Assembly: GCF_900101825.1 (NCBI RefSeq) | Contig: NZ_FNAG01000013.1 | Location: 1-64,000, forward strand | Direction: 5' to 3' | Origin: Aquimonas voraii | GTDB taxonomy: Bacteria; Pseudomonadota; Gammaproteobacteria; Xanthomonadales; Xanthomonadaceae | Length of the DNA: 64,000 nt | In this document: positions 45,522 to 54,946 of the stretch, piece after piece | Layout of the letters: the number at the start of each line of letters is the position of its first letter | Position numbering within the stretch: the stretch's first letter is position 1 | Notes under the pieces: generated by a model | Database searches by the model: none | The model's input: only the letters and a program-made list of their open reading frames with translations | What the model was told of the DNA's origin: nothing | Translations under genes and position numbers: made by a program

Positions 45522-46886
45522 ATGTCGGCCGTTCCCAGCGATCCCAGCCTTGCCAACGCCTTGCTTCCACTCGCCTGCGGGCCGCTCGACCGCCGCTTCG
45601 CCGTGGGCGACGCGGCTCCCGTCTCGCTGGAGCGTTTCCTGCGCCAGGCCCGCGCGCTGGCCGAGGGGCTGCCGGCCGGCAGCCATTGCCTCAACCTGTG
45701 TGAAGACCGCTATCGCTTCATCCTGACCCTGACCGCCGCCCTGCTGCGCGGCCAGCCGACACTGCTGCCGCCCTCGCGCGCGCCGAGCGTGATCCTGGAA
45801 ATGCTGGAGCGCTACCCCGAAGCGCACTGCATCGGCGATGACGGCTTGAACGGCTGTGCGCTGGAACGCCGGCCACCGCGCTACACCGACCTGCCGGCTC
45901 AATTACACGAATGGCCGGGACCGATCGAGCTGCCGCAGCTGCCGGCAGAAAGCCTGGCCGTGATCGGCTTCACCTCGGGCAGCTCCGGCCCGCCCAAGGC
46001 CCAGCCCAAGCGCTGGGGCAGCTTCGGCCGCAGCACGGCCTTGAACGCCGCGCTGCTGCGTCAAGTCGCGGGCGCCGAGGCGCAGATCCTGGCCACCGTG
46101 CCCGCCCAGCACATGTACGGCATGGAAACCTCGGTGCTGCTGCCGCTGCTGGGCGGTTTTCCGATCCATCCGGCGCGGCCCTTCTTTCCGGCCGATATCG
46201 TGCGCGCCTTGAACGAACTGGAAACGCCCCGGGTGCTGGTGACCACGCCGGTGCACCTGCGCGCGTTGATTGAATCAGGCCTCTCGCTGCCTCCCATTGC
46301 AGCCATCGTCAGCGCTACGGCGCCCCTGCCCGTTGACCTCGCTGCCGCGGCGGAGGCGGCCAGCGGTGGCCGCGTGCTCGAGTTCTACGGCAGCACCGAG
46401 ACCTGCGTCATCGCCCATCGGCAGACCGCCCGCGAGGACGCCTGGACCACCTACGCGGACGTCGACATCCAGCCGCGCCCCGACGGCGCTCAGATCTCCG
46501 CCGACTGGCTGGCAGCGCCCGTCTTGCTGCAGGATCTGATCGAACTCCTCCCGCAGGGCCGCTTCCGCCTGGCCGGCCGCGCCGCGGACCTGCTGGAGAT
46601 TGCCGGCAAGCGCGCCTCACTGGGCGAGCTCACGCGTCGGCTGCTGGCCATTCCCGGCGTGCACGACGGCGTGGTCTTCCTGCCCGACAGCGCGGGGCCG
46701 GTGCAGCGCGTGGCCGCACTCGTGGTTGCACCCGATCTCGACGAGGCTGCCGTACTCGCGGCGCTGCGCGACGTGGTCGACCCGGTCTACCTGCCGCGGC
46801 CCTTGAAGCGCGTCGCCGCCCTGCCCCGCAACGCCACCGGCAAGCTGCCGCGGGCCGCCCTGCTGGAGGCGCTGCGCGGTCCCTGA
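45522..46886 (+). CDS. acyl-AMP ligase / acyl-CoA synthetase-like enzyme (ANL superfamily), 454 aa
   Basis: An adenylating enzyme. The P-loop is FTSGSSGPPKAQPK (around residue 150), A5 is VLEFYGSTETCVIA, and a compact C-terminal lid ends RNATGKLPRAALLEAL with the A10 catalytic Lys. The protein is shorter than typical acyl-CoA synthetases (about 520-560) and resembles the ligases of aryl-polyene/xanthomonadin and hybrid fatty-acid clusters. No ketosynthase, ACP or reductase gene lies nearby, so the substrate is open. The start has no clear Shine-Dalgarno. Transcription is set off by the pfp terminator. Confidence 0.8.
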   Translation: MSAVPSDPSLANALLPLACGPLDRRFAVGDAAPVSLERFLRQARALAEGLPAGSHCLNLCEDRYRFILTLTAALLRGQPTLLPPSRAPSVILEMLERYPEAHCIGDDGLNGCALERRPPRYTDLPAQLHEWPGPIELPQLPAESLAVIGFTSGSSGPPKAQPKRWGSFGRSTALNAALLRQVAGAEAQILATVPAQHMYGMETSVLLPLLGGFPIHPARPFFPADIVRALNELETPRVLVTTPVHLRALIESGLSLPPIAAIVSATAPLPVDLAAAAEAASGGRVLEFYGSTETCVIAHRQTAREDAWTTYADVDIQPRPDGAQISADWLAAPVLLQDLIELLPQGRFRLAGRAADLLEIAGKRASLGELTRRLLAIPGVHDGVVFLPDSAGPVQRVAALVVAPDLDEAAVLAALRDVVDPVYLPRPLKRVAALPRNATGKLPRAALLEALRGP

Positions 46887-46911
46887 GCCGCAGGCGAGCT
46901 GCAGAGACGAA

Positions 46912-46941
46912 GCGAGCCCGACCACCCAAGGCCGGGCTCGC
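46912..46941. terminator. bidirectional hairpin between convergent genes
   Basis: GCGAGCCCG (46912-46920) pairs with CGGGCTCGC (46933-46941) across a 12-nt loop. It lies between the acyl-AMP ligase stop and the convergent gene at 46967. No long T-tract on either side. Confidence 0.5.
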
Positions 46942-46966
46942 GATCCTTCCAGACGTGTCCGACCGA

Positions 46967-47371
46967 CTACTCGATCGCCGCCATCTGCAGGCCGCGGGAA
47001 AGATCGGTGAGGACGTTGTTCACCCAGCTCGCATAGTTCTTGTGGATGTAGCGCTCGCCGCGCTTTTCCTCGTAGGCCAGATTGTCGCTGGAGACATAGG
47101 CCAGCGCCACGCGCTGCGCATCGTAGGTGATGCGCACGCGAGCGGTATGGGCGCGCACGTTCAGGGTGGAATCGATCTGGCCCGCAGACTCGGCGGTGAC
47201 TGTCCAACCACGGCCGATCAGCGCGCGCTTGATCTCGCGCTCGATGGTCTTGAGCTCCAGTCCGGCGGGGACGGCGATCGGGTCGGGGTCGGTCAGCGGC
47301 GCCTGACGCGCCCCCATCAGCAGCAGAAGCAAAGGCAGCAGGATCAGCAGATAGCGACGCGAAAAGTGCAT
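46967..47371 (-). CDS. hypothetical exported protein, 134 aa
   Basis: ATG 47371 is preceded by GGAG and gives a hydrophobic leader (MHFSRRYLLILLPLLLLLMGARQ), a signal peptide or anchor. The rest is one small alpha/beta domain (LELKTIEREIKRALIGRGWTVTAESAGQIDSTLNVRAHTARVRITYDAQRVALAYVSSDNLAYEE...YASWVNNVLTDLSRGL). The pattern IxxAIxxRGWxxxxxxxGxIxAxLxxRxHxAxVxIxY is shared by small periplasmic/lipoprotein families I know only by pattern. No partner genes visible. Confidence 0.65.
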   Translation of the reverse strand: MHFSRRYLLILLPLLLLLMGARQAPLTDPDPIAVPAGLELKTIEREIKRALIGRGWTVTAESAGQIDSTLNVRAHTARVRITYDAQRVALAYVSSDNLAYEEKRGERYIHKNYASWVNNVLTDLSRGLQMAAIE

Positions 47372-47549
47372 GGGTCGAACTCCGTGGTCATGGGACGTGC
47401 CGCAGGCAGCGGTCTTCGCAAGTGTGGCCAAACAGTGAAGAGGCCACAAGGCAGGACGCCTGGTGTTTCCGCGCCCCATCGCTGCGGGCCTTGGGCGCGT
47501 GCCGAATGCGTCCGCGGCAGTGCGGGGTCACCGTGCCACCCGGCACCGC

Positions 47550-48146
47550 TCAATCAGCGGCTCGCACCGGGACAGATACGGAAGCACGCGGCACCCTCCA
47601 TCCATGCAGCCCGAGCCACAGCAGGTACAGGAGGATCGTCAACTTCTGGCTGACCCCACGCGGCAAATCGCGAACGAACACATGCAGCAGCAGGCAGCCG
47701 ACGGCGAGCAGCGCCAGCGGCAGGAACAGACGCTCGCCGCGCGCCCAGTCGAGGGCGCCGCGCAGCAGTAGCCCCATCCCGGTCAGACCGAAGGCCAGCA
47801 GCGCGCTCAACACGTGCAGCCGATGCTCGAGCGGTGGCACGGCACCGGCCGGCGAGCCGCCGGGAAAGACGGCGGTGACCACCAGCGCGATCGCACCGCC
47901 GAAGAACAGCAGCAGGGCCACCGTGTTCAGGGCGCCGGAACGTTCACCACGCCAGCTCAGCCAGGCCTGCGCCGAGATCGCCGCGGCGAGGAAGGCATAG
48001 GCCGTCTGCAGCCAGAGGCCGTGCGGCCCGGACAGATAGAAAGACAGCGGCGCCTGCACCCAGTCGTAGCCCGGATGCAGGGCCTGCACGGTCATGGCAG
48101 TGAACAGAAAGACGAACGGGCCGAGCAGGGCGAGGGTTCGGGTCAT
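47550..48146 (-). CDS. DUF998-like integral membrane protein, 198 aa
   Basis: Six hydrophobic segments span the protein. Its start LALLGPFVFLFTAMTVQALHPGYDWVQAPLSFYLSGPHGLWLQTAYAFL has the conserved HPGYDxxxxPLSxYxxGP signature of DUF998 proteins. HRLHVLSALLAFGLTGMGLLLRG is the later conserved part. Inner membrane; biochemical role unknown. The Shine-Dalgarno is weak. It lies upstream of the 46967 gene on the same strand, with a 178-bp spacer. Confidence 0.75.
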   Translation of the reverse strand: MTRTLALLGPFVFLFTAMTVQALHPGYDWVQAPLSFYLSGPHGLWLQTAYAFLAAAISAQAWLSWRGERSGALNTVALLLFFGGAIALVVTAVFPGGSPAGAVPPLEHRLHVLSALLAFGLTGMGLLLRGALDWARGERLFLPLALLAVGCLLLHVFVRDLPRGVSQKLTILLYLLWLGLHGWRVPRASVSVPVRAAD

Positions 48147-48321
48147 GGACAGAGCGAAGAAGAGGGAAGCGGGTGGCGTGAGGCCAAGGCTCGGGGCACG
48201 GGCTGACCCGCTCCAACGGCGCGCAGCTCATGGTACGCGCGGCCTGACTGGCCGTTCGTGCGGTCTTTCGAGCCACGCCCCGCAAGCACCACTACTGACC
48301 GGGGCAGGCGTGGAGCTCACG

Positions 48322-48345
48322 GTGGGCCAGGGCCCGCCCTATCCG
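48322..48345. repeat. REP-like palindrome
   Basis: GTGGGCCAGGGCCCGCCCTA, the family of 8716 and 13571, lies between the DUF998 gene and leuB. A degenerate CCCGATTTCCTATTCCCGAC tract follows at about 48403. No gene in 48147-48436. Confidence 0.7.
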
Positions 48346-48436
48346 ATGCGCATGGTCGCAAGCCCAAGCTCGCGATGCTCGCCCGCCAGAATCAACTGCG
48401 AATCCCGATTTCCTATTCCCGACTACCCGCTCAAGC

Positions 48437-49525
48437 TCAATCACGCATCGCCACTGCCGGATGCCGCTCGGGCAGGCGCTCCAGCACGGCGTGGGCGACT
48501 TCCTGCGTCGAGTGGGCGCGCTCGCCGCCGGCAATGTCGGCGCTGAACACCTTCGCATCCAACGTTTCGCTGACCGCCCGTTCGATTTCGCGGGCTTCGT
48601 CTTCCAGGCCCAGCGAATGCCGCAGCAGCATCGCCGCACTCAGGATCGTCGCGATCGGGTTGGCGATGCCGCGGCCGGCGATGTCGGGCGCGCTGCCGTG
48701 GATCGGCTCATAGATGCCGCGACGGCCTTCGCCCAGCGAAGCACTGGGCAGCAGGCCCAGCGAGCCGGCCAGCATCGAGGCCTCGTCGGTGAGGATGTCG
48801 CCGAACATGTTCTCGGTGACGATGACGTCGTACTCGCGCGGACGCGCGATCAGGTGCATGGCCATGGAGTCGACCAGCTGGTGCTCAAGGCGCACGTCGG
48901 GGAACTCCTCCGCACCGATCCGCGTGGCGACTTCGCGCCACAGCCGCGAGGTCTCCAGCACGTTGGCCTTGTCGACGCTGACCAGGTAGCCACGGCGCGC
49001 GCGGGCGAAGCCGAAGGCGCGGCGGATCACCCGCTCGATCTCGGCGACCGAGTAGACGCAGAGGTCGGAAGCCCCGTGCTCGCTGCGGGTGCGCTCGCCG
49101 AAGTAGATGCCACCGGTCAGTTCGCGCACCACCAGGAGGTCGACGCCGCTCAAGAGATGCGGCTTGATCGGCGCGCGGTCGAGCACCGCCGGATGCGGGG
49201 TCACCGGCCGCAGGTTGGCGTACAGGCCCAGCGCCTGGCGGATCGCCAGCAGGCCCTGTTCGGGTCGCACCTTGGCTTTCGGATCCGACCACTTCGGTCC
49301 ACCCACCGCGCCCAGCAGGATCGCATCCGCCTTGCGGCAGGCGGCGAGCGTCGCTGGAGGCAGCGGTTCGCCCGTGGCGTCAATGGCGGCACCGCCAATC
49401 AGGTGCGTGCTGAAGTGGAAGTCGTGGCCGTGGCGCGTGGCGACGCGCTTCAACACCTCGACCGCGGCGGCAGTCACTTCGGGGCCAATGCCGTCGCCCG
49501 GCAGCAGAACGATCTCAGCGCGCAT
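48437..49525 (-). CDS. leuB: 3-isopropylmalate dehydrogenase, 362 aa
   Basis: The third leucine-biosynthesis step (NAD-dependent). ATG 49525 follows GAGGA and gives [25 protein letters not shown]. Other landmarks are [42 protein letters not shown], the catalytic Lys/Asp in [15 protein letters not shown], and [29 protein letters not shown]. The start overlaps the end of leuD by 11 bases. Last gene of the minus-strand leu operon. Confidence 0.95.
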   Translation of the reverse strand: MRAEIVLLPGDGIGPEVTAAAVEVLKRVATRHGHDFHFSTHLIGGAAIDATGEPLPPATLAACRKADAILLGAVGGPKWSDPKAKVRPEQGLLAIRQALGLYANLRPVTPHPAVLDRAPIKPHLLSGVDLLVVRELTGGIYFGERTRSEHGASDLCVYSVAEIERVIRRAFGFARARRGYLVSVDKANVLETSRLWREVATRIGAEEFPDVRLEHQLVDSMAMHLIARPREYDVIVTENMFGDILTDEASMLAGSLGLLPSASLGEGRRGIYEPIHGSAPDIAGRGIANPIATILSAAMLLRHSLGLEDEAREIERAVSETLDAKVFSADIAGGERAHSTQEVAHAVLERLPERHPAVAMRD

Positions 49526-50123
49526 GGACAGCGTCCTCTGTGGCAGGCGTGGGCAGGGAGAAATCGCGAGTGCGGGCGGATTCGAAGGCGCTGATCGCGG
49601 CCTCGCGGGCGAGCAGGTAGCCGAGCTCGTCCACGCCCTCCAGCAGACAGGTGCGCGCGAAGGCATCCAGCGGGAAGCGGTGCACCTGTCCCTGCGGGGT
49701 GGTCAGCGTGCAGGCGGCGATGTCGATGGCGAACTCGCCGTCCGCCTGCTGCATCAGGTGCTGCACGATCGCTTCCTCCAACACGATCGGGACCAGCCCG
49801 TTCTTGAGCGCGTTGTTGCGGAAGATGTCGGCGATCTGGCTGCTGACGACGGCCTTCAGGCCCAGGTCGGACAGCGCCCAGGGCGCGTGCTCGCGCGAGC
49901 TGCCGCAGCCGAAGTTGCGACCGGCGATCAGGATCTGCCGCCCGGCGTTCGCTGGCTGGTTGAAGGCGAAGTCGGGATCCTTGCGCCAGTCGCTGAAAGC
50001 GTGCTGGCCGAGGCCCGCGCGGGTGGTGGTGGAAAGAAACCGCGCCGGAATGATCTGGTCGGTATCGATGTTCTCGCCGCGCAGCACCACGGCGCGGCTG
50101 CGGATGTGGGTGATGGAGCTCAT
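49515..50123 (-). CDS. leuD: 3-isopropylmalate dehydratase small subunit, 202 aa
   Basis: The swivelling domain of isopropylmalate isomerase; partner of LeuC. ATG 50123 overlaps the leuC stop (TGATG). Landmarks: [69 protein letters not shown]. Length normal. Confidence 0.95.
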   Translation of the reverse strand: MSSITHIRSRAVVLRGENIDTDQIIPARFLSTTTRAGLGQHAFSDWRKDPDFAFNQPANAGRQILIAGRNFGCGSSREHAPWALSDLGLKAVVSSQIADIFRNNALKNGLVPIVLEEAIVQHLMQQADGEFAIDIAACTLTTPQGQVHRFPLDAFARTCLLEGVDELGYLLAREAAISAFESARTRDFSLPTPATEDAVHAR

Positions 50124-51538
50124 CAGGCGACCTCGGCGGTGGCGGTGAGGAATTCGCGCGGATCGGCGATGCGCCCGGCGACCGCAGCGGCCGCGGCCGA
50201 CAGCGGCGAGGCCAGCACGGTGCGCGCGCCCTGCCCTTGCCGGCCCTCGAAGTTGCGGTTGCTGGTGCTGACCGCGAGCTGGCCAGGCGCGACGATGTCG
50301 CCGTTCATGGCGATGCACATCGAGCAGCCGGGCTCGCGCCACTCGGCGCCGGCGGCGCGCACGATCGCGTCGATGCCTTCGGCCTCGGCTTCGCGCTTGA
50401 CCTTCTCGGAGCCCGCCACCACCAGCATGCGCACGCGCGGATGCACGCGCCGGCCGCGCAGGATCTTCGCGACATCGCGCAGATCGGCGAGGCGTCCGTT
50501 GGTGCAGCTGCCGACGAAGACCACGTCGACCGGCTGACCGACCAGACCGAAGCCCGCCTCGAAGCCCATGTAGTCGAGCCCCTTGCGGGCGCTTGCGTCA
50601 GCCGGCTCCGGCACCACGGCATCGACTGCGATCGCGGTACCCGGATGGGTGCCCCAGGTCAGGGTCGGGCGGATGTCGGCGGCATCGATGCGGACCACGC
50701 GGTCGAACTGGGCGTCGGTGTCACTCACGAACTTCGACCATTCGATCATCGCCGCCTCGAAGGCCGCGCCCTTGGGCGCGCGCGCAGCGCGACGCAGCCA
50801 TTCGAAGGTCGTGGCATCGGGCGCGACCATGCCGCAGCGCGCGCCGGCCTCGATCGACATGTTGCACAGGGTCATGCGCGCTTCCATGTCCATCGCGCGG
50901 ATCGCCGAGCCGCGGTACTCCAGCGCGTAGCCGGTGCCGCCGTTGACGCCGATGACGCCGATCACGTGCAGGATCACGTCCTTGGCGCTGACGCCTGGCG
51001 CCAGCTCGCCCTCGACCTCGATCGCCATGGTCTTGGGCTTGCGCTGCAGCAGGCACTGCGTCGCCAGCACGTGGCCGACCTCGCTGGTGCCGATGCCAAA
51101 CGCCATCGCGCCGAAGGCGCCGTGCGTGCTGGTGTGGCTGTCACCGCAGACGATGGTCATACCCGGCCGGGTCAGGCCCAGCTCGGGCGCGACCACATGC
51201 ACGATGCCGCGGCGGGCGTCGCCCATGTCGAACAGTTCGATGCCGTGGCGCGCGCAGTTCGCGCGCAGCTGGTCGACCTGTTTTTCAGAGGCCGCAGTCG
51301 CATAGGGCAATCGACCGTTCGCATCGGCCGGCAAGGTTGGCGTGCTGTGGTCCAGGGTCGCCATGCAGCGCTCGGGGCAGCGCGGCGACAGGCCGCGTGA
51401 CTCCAGCTCGGAGAAGGCCTGCGGGGTGGTGACCTCATGCAGCAGATGCAGGTCGATGTAGAGCACCGCGGGCGCGGACTCGGTTTCAGGGACGACGACG
51501 TGGGCGTCCCAGAGTTTTTCGAAGAGGGTGCGGGGCAT
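50123..51538 (-). CDS. leuC: 3-isopropylmalate dehydratase large subunit, 471 aa
   Basis: A [4Fe-4S] isomerase subunit. ATG 51538 gives [42 protein letters not shown]. Cluster cysteines lie in FVGSCTNGR and in [42 protein letters not shown] is the aconitase-family signature. The frame is open upstream, but that part is repeat translation. leuA lies 292 bp upstream across a repeat block. Confidence 0.95.
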   Translation of the reverse strand: MPRTLFEKLWDAHVVVPETESAPAVLYIDLHLLHEVTTPQAFSELESRGLSPRCPERCMATLDHSTPTLPADANGRLPYATAASEKQVDQLRANCARHGIELFDMGDARRGIVHVVAPELGLTRPGMTIVCGDSHTSTHGAFGAMAFGIGTSEVGHVLATQCLLQRKPKTMAIEVEGELAPGVSAKDVILHVIGVIGVNGGTGYALEYRGSAIRAMDMEARMTLCNMSIEAGARCGMVAPDATTFEWLRRAARAPKGAAFEAAMIEWSKFVSDTDAQFDRVVRIDAADIRPTLTWGTHPGTAIAVDAVVPEPADASARKGLDYMGFEAGFGLVGQPVDVVFVGSCTNGRLADLRDVAKILRGRRVHPRVRMLVVAGSEKVKREAEAEGIDAIVRAAGAEWREPGCSMCIAMNGDIVAPGQLAVSTSNRNFEGRQGQGARTVLASPLSAAAAAVAGRIADPREFLTATAEVA

Positions 51539-51545
51539 TGGAGGG

Positions 51546-51815
51546 CCGGGATTCGTTGTTGGGGATTCGGGATTCGGGATTCGGGATTCGGGATTCGGGA
51601 TTCGAAAGAGCACGCTGCGATTACTCGATCGGAGCCAGCTCAGCTCCCCTCTCCCCTTGAGGGAAGCGGAGGAGAGCGTTTGTCGGCTGCCGGTGGCAGC
51701 CGACGCTGTCCGGAGCCCGAGCGAAGCGAAGGTGGGCTGGGGGATAGGGGTAGGAAGCTTGCGGCGAGCATTGCCCCCTCTCCCCAACCCCTCTCCCACC
51801 AGGGGAGAGGGGCTA
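51546..51815. repeat. repeat block splitting leuA from leuC
   Basis: A GGGATTCGG tract of about five units (51557-51604), a CTCCCCTCTCCCCTTGAGGG hairpin (about 51645), the GCTGCCGGTGGCAGCCGACG palindrome (51689-51708), and two more CCCCTCTCCCC..GGGGAGAGGGG hairpins up to 51815. The block closely parallels the one between ruvA and ruvB. No gene. Confidence 0.8.
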
Positions 51816-51830
51816 AAAGCTCAGCCTCGA

Positions 51831-53372
51831 TCAAGCCGATGCCGTCGCAGCGGTAGGCGCGATCTCACGCTTGCGCAGCAAACGGTTGGCGACGTCCAGC
51901 CAGGCCAGTGCGCTGGCCTCGATGATGTCGCGGCTGACGCCGACGCCGGTGTATTCCTCGTCCTCGTAGCTGACCGAGAGGCTGGCCTCGCCGCGGGCCT
52001 GGGCGCCCATGCCGATGCTGTGCACCTGGTAACTCTCCAGCTTCAGCTCAATGCCGGTCGCCGCAGCCATGGCCGCGAACAGGGCCGCGACCGGGCCGTC
52101 GCTGTCGGCACTCTCGGCCACATGGTTGCCTTCAGGGTCCGACAGTTCGACCTCGGCGCGCGCCTGTCCGCCGGCATCCGAGATGCGCATCGAAGCCAGT
52201 CGATAGCCCTGTCCGGCGCTGGCGGTGGCGCCCAGAATCAGCTGCTCCAGGTCACGGTCGCCGACCACGCGCTGGGTTTCGGTCAGCGCCTTGAAGTTGG
52301 CGAAGACGTGCTCGAACTCATCGTCTTCGAATACAAAGCCCAGCGCGCGCAGGCGCTCGCTCAGGGCCGCGCGGCCGCTGTGGCGACCCAGCACCAGTTC
52401 GGACTTCGGCCAGCCCACGTCCTCGGGCCGCATGATTTCGTAGGTCTCGCGGTTCTTGAGCATGCCGTGCTGGTGGATGCCGGCCTCGTGTGCAAAGGCG
52501 TTGACGCCGACGATGGCCTTGTTGCGCTGGACCATCATCCCGGTCAGGCGCTGCAGCAGGCGCGAGGTCGGCACCAGTCGTTCACTGCGGATGCCGGTAT
52601 CGGCGTTGTAGAAGCCTTGGCGTACGCGCAGAGCCATCACCAGTTCTTCCACTGCACAGTTGCCGGCGCGTTCGCCGATCCCGTTCACGGTGCACTCGAC
52701 CTGGCGCGCGCCGCCCTCGATGGCCGCCAGTGAGTTGGCCACGGCCAGGCCGAGGTCGTTGTGGCAGTGCGCGCTCCAGATCAGATGATCGCCGGGCACC
52801 GCCGCGCGCAGGCGTTCGAAAAGGCTGCGGATCTCCTCGGGCGTGGTGTAGCCGACGGTGTCGGGCACGTTGAGCGTGGTCGCTCCCGCGCGGGCGGCCG
52901 CACCGAAGGCTTTGACCAGCACCTCGAACTCGGTGCGGATCGCGTCCTCCGCGGAAAACTCGACGTCGTCGAAGTAGCGCCGCGCATAGGTCACCGCGCT
53001 TTCGGCGCGATCGATCACCTGCTGCTCGCTCAGGCCGAGCTTGAACTTGCGGTGCAGCGGGCTCGTCGAGATGAACACATGGATGCGGGGCTTGTGGGCC
53101 TTCTCCATGGCGCGCGCGCAGGCCTCGATGTCGGCCTCGGCGCAGCGCGAGAGCGTAGCCAGCGTGACGTGCTGGCCGATCTCCCGCGCAATCGCGTCGG
53201 CGGACTCACGGTCGGCCTGCGAGCTCGCCGGGAAGCCGGTCTCGATGATGTCGACGCCGAGCTCCGCGAGCGCGCGAGCCATCACCTTCTTCTGCGCGGG
53301 GCCCATGCTGGCGCCTGGCGACTGTTCGCCGTCGCGCAGGGTGGTGTCGAAGATGCGGATGCGATGGCTCAT
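51831..53372 (-). CDS. leuA: 2-isopropylmalate synthase, 513 aa
   Basis: The committed step of leucine synthesis. ATG 53372 follows GGAG and gives [23 protein letters not shown], with the metal-binding Asp and Arg of the HMGL-like barrel. The second signature is [50 protein letters not shown] follows. The C-terminal allosteric LeuA dimer domain (about residues 380-500) is present, so leucine feedback inhibition is expected. An attenuator and leucine-rich leader lie upstream. The operon is leuA-leuC-leuD-leuB. Confidence 0.95.
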   Translation of the reverse strand: MSHRIRIFDTTLRDGEQSPGASMGPAQKKVMARALAELGVDIIETGFPASSQADRESADAIAREIGQHVTLATLSRCAEADIEACARAMEKAHKPRIHVFISTSPLHRKFKLGLSEQQVIDRAESAVTYARRYFDDVEFSAEDAIRTEFEVLVKAFGAAARAGATTLNVPDTVGYTTPEEIRSLFERLRAAVPGDHLIWSAHCHNDLGLAVANSLAAIEGGARQVECTVNGIGERAGNCAVEELVMALRVRQGFYNADTGIRSERLVPTSRLLQRLTGMMVQRNKAIVGVNAFAHEAGIHQHGMLKNRETYEIMRPEDVGWPKSELVLGRHSGRAALSERLRALGFVFEDDEFEHVFANFKALTETQRVVGDRDLEQLILGATASAGQGYRLASMRISDAGGQARAEVELSDPEGNHVAESADSDGPVAALFAAMAAATGIELKLESYQVHSIGMGAQARGEASLSVSYEDEEYTGVGVSRDIIEASALAWLDVANRLLRKREIAPTAATASA

Positions 53373-53437
53373 GGTGGCTCCAGCGGGTTTCAAGTTCGAA
53401 GGGTCGGGTGTCGTTCGAGGGGCTTGGCAAACCGCAG

Positions 53438-53476
53438 GCAAAGAAAAACCCCGCCTCGGTTTCCCGGTGCGGGGTT
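53438..53476 (-). terminator. rho-independent attenuator upstream of leuA
   Basis: On the minus strand AACCCCGCACCGG, a GAAA loop and CCGAGGCGGGGTT (53476-53447) form a stem with one small mismatch. TTTCTTT (53446-53440) continues the T-run. It begins 36 nt after the leader-peptide stop and 66 nt before the leuA start, the normal place for a transcription attenuator. Confidence 0.85.
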
Positions 53477-53511
53477 CTCGGATTCTCGGGTTTCAGCCTG
53501 CTACACGCGCC

Positions 53512-53622
53512 CTAGAGTTCGAGTCCGCACCTGTGCGGTCGAAGAAGAAGGCCGATAAGAAGCAGCGACGCCGCCGGGAGGCGGTCGTGGTTCAGGCTGC
53601 TAGGGCTCGGCTTCGAGGGCAT
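53512..53622 (-). CDS. leuL: leucine-rich leader peptide of the leu operon, 36 aa
   Basis: The ATG at 53622 opens a 36-codon frame ending at TAG (53514-53512). Codons 20-27 read LLLIGLLL: six leucine codons and one isoleucine in a row of eight, with four more Leu codons elsewhere. It lies between a TTGACA promoter element and a rho-independent hairpin, immediately before leuA. This is the arrangement used by ribosome-mediated attenuation: stalling at Leu codons when leucyl-tRNA is scarce should let an alternative fold prevent termination. No Shine-Dalgarno is evident before the ATG, and the predicted transcript start is only a couple of bases upstream, so it may be translated from a leaderless mRNA. 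Confidence 0.8.
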   Translation of the reverse strand: MPSKPSPSSLNHDRLPAASLLLIGLLLRPHRCGLEL

Positions 53623-53630
53623 GGGCCGCA

Positions 53631-53659
53631 GTCTTGATGCGCTGCGGCGAAATTGTCAA
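53631..53659 (-). promoter_or_regulatory. leu operon promoter
   Basis: A perfect TTGACA (53659-53654), a 17-bp spacer and CAAGAC (53636-53631) on the minus strand. The -10 match is poor, but the -35 and its position directly before the leader peptide support the call. Confidence 0.55.
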
Positions 53660-53720
53660 GCCCGGCCCGAAGGGCATGCGGCGATGGTCTAAGCCGAGCT
53701 CCCGGCACCGGCTGAGCGCC

Positions 53721-54737
53721 TCATTCGGCGCCCTGGAAGCGGAAATCGTCGCCGCCCTCGGCCTTGGCACGGTACAGCAGACGATCCGCTTGGCTGTACC
53801 AGACCGACCAGCCGGCATCGGGGTCGCAGACCACGGCGCCGACGCTGATCGTCAGCGTGGTGGCATGCAGCGGTTCCGGCAGTGCCAGCAGGCGCACGCT
53901 GTCGACCAGGGTGCGGGCGCGCAGCTCGACCTCTTCGGGGCGCTCAACCCGCACCAACAGGGCGAACTCGTCGCCGCCCAGGCGCGCGGGCACGTCGGAC
54001 TCGCCGGCGATGCGGCGCAGCTGGCCGGCCACGGCTTCGAGCACGCGGTCGCCGATGATGTGCCCGAAGCTGTCGTTGATGGTCTTGAAGTTGTCCAGAT
54101 CCACGAGCAGCAGGCCTAGTGCGCCCGGCCGCGGCAGGTGCTCGATATCGTCCAGATGGGCGTAGAGGCCGCGGCGATTGCGCAGGCCCGTCAGCTCGTC
54201 CGTCTGCACGAGCGTCTCGGCGTTGTTGAGACGCGTGCGGGTCTGGCGCAGCGAGTCGAGGGTCAGAAGGAGTTCTTCGTTGCGGCGTTTGAGGTTCAGG
54301 ATGAGCTGCTGCTCGCTGGCCACGAGGTAGGCGAAGCTGCGGCGCATGAAACGGGCGATCATGGCCGGCTCGTGCTCGAGCAGGGCGTCAAAGTCACCGT
54401 TGGACACCGCCACCAGCAGGCAGGGCCCGAGGGCGACCGCGCTTGCCAGGCGGGCATGGTTGCCGATGAAGAATGCGAGCTCGCCGAAGAACTCGCTGGC
54501 GCCGATGCGCTTGTCACGCATGCCGTCGCCGAACTCAAGGGCGACCTCGCCTTCGACCACCACGAACATGGTGCGGCCAAGTTCGCCGCGGCGGAAAATC
54601 AACTCTCCAGCGGCGACCACTCGACGCTCGCCTACGCGCTCGAACAGCGCGAGCTCGGCCGCCGACAGCCGACGGGCTTCGCGTCCCGCCTCATCGTCGA
54701 TGGCAGGCAGCTCGGTCTCCGGAGGGCGGGGATTCAT
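53721..54737 (-). CDS. cyclic-nucleotide-binding-domain diguanylate cyclase (GGDEF), 338 aa
   Basis: A cytoplasmic c-di-GMP synthase. Residues about 25-135 form a cNMP-binding/Crp-like sensory domain (GELIFRRGELGRTMFVVVEGEVALEFGDG; FFGELAFFIGNHARLASAVAL). A helical linker (about 140-170) leads to a GGDEF domain with the DELTGLRNRRGLYAHLD start and an intact RLGGDEFALLVRVE active site. The product-inhibition I-site, normally RxxD five residues before GGDEF, reads GESD, so the arginine is missing. The gene stands alone; no effector is adjacent. Confidence 0.9.
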   Translation of the reverse strand: MNPRPPETELPAIDDEAGREARRLSAAELALFERVGERRVVAAGELIFRRGELGRTMFVVVEGEVALEFGDGMRDKRIGASEFFGELAFFIGNHARLASAVALGPCLLVAVSNGDFDALLEHEPAMIARFMRRSFAYLVASEQQLILNLKRRNEELLLTLDSLRQTRTRLNNAETLVQTDELTGLRNRRGLYAHLDDIEHLPRPGALGLLLVDLDNFKTINDSFGHIIGDRVLEAVAGQLRRIAGESDVPARLGGDEFALLVRVERPEEVELRARTLVDSVRLLALPEPLHATTLTISVGAVVCDPDAGWSVWYSQADRLLYRAKAEGGDDFRFQGAE

Positions 54738-54946
54738 CGGCGAGGCATCTCACTGTCCAAAGCCCATCACGGGCCGCACCGAGTGTAGCAGTCGCACTTG
54801 GCGCGCCCCTGCTCCGCAGGTCATGGGCTTTGGTCGAAGCGGGACGATCCGGGAACGGCCGGCGCCTGGCGCGACAAGCGCTGACGCGCTGCGCTCGATG
54901 TGTGCCACGCCGCGTCACCCAGGACAAGCCCGGGCCCCGCGGGCGG

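Noticed and set aside
45522-46886. A complete xanthomonadin or aryl-polyene pigment cluster
   Set aside because: Only one ligase-like gene is present; none of the other required enzymes is nearby.
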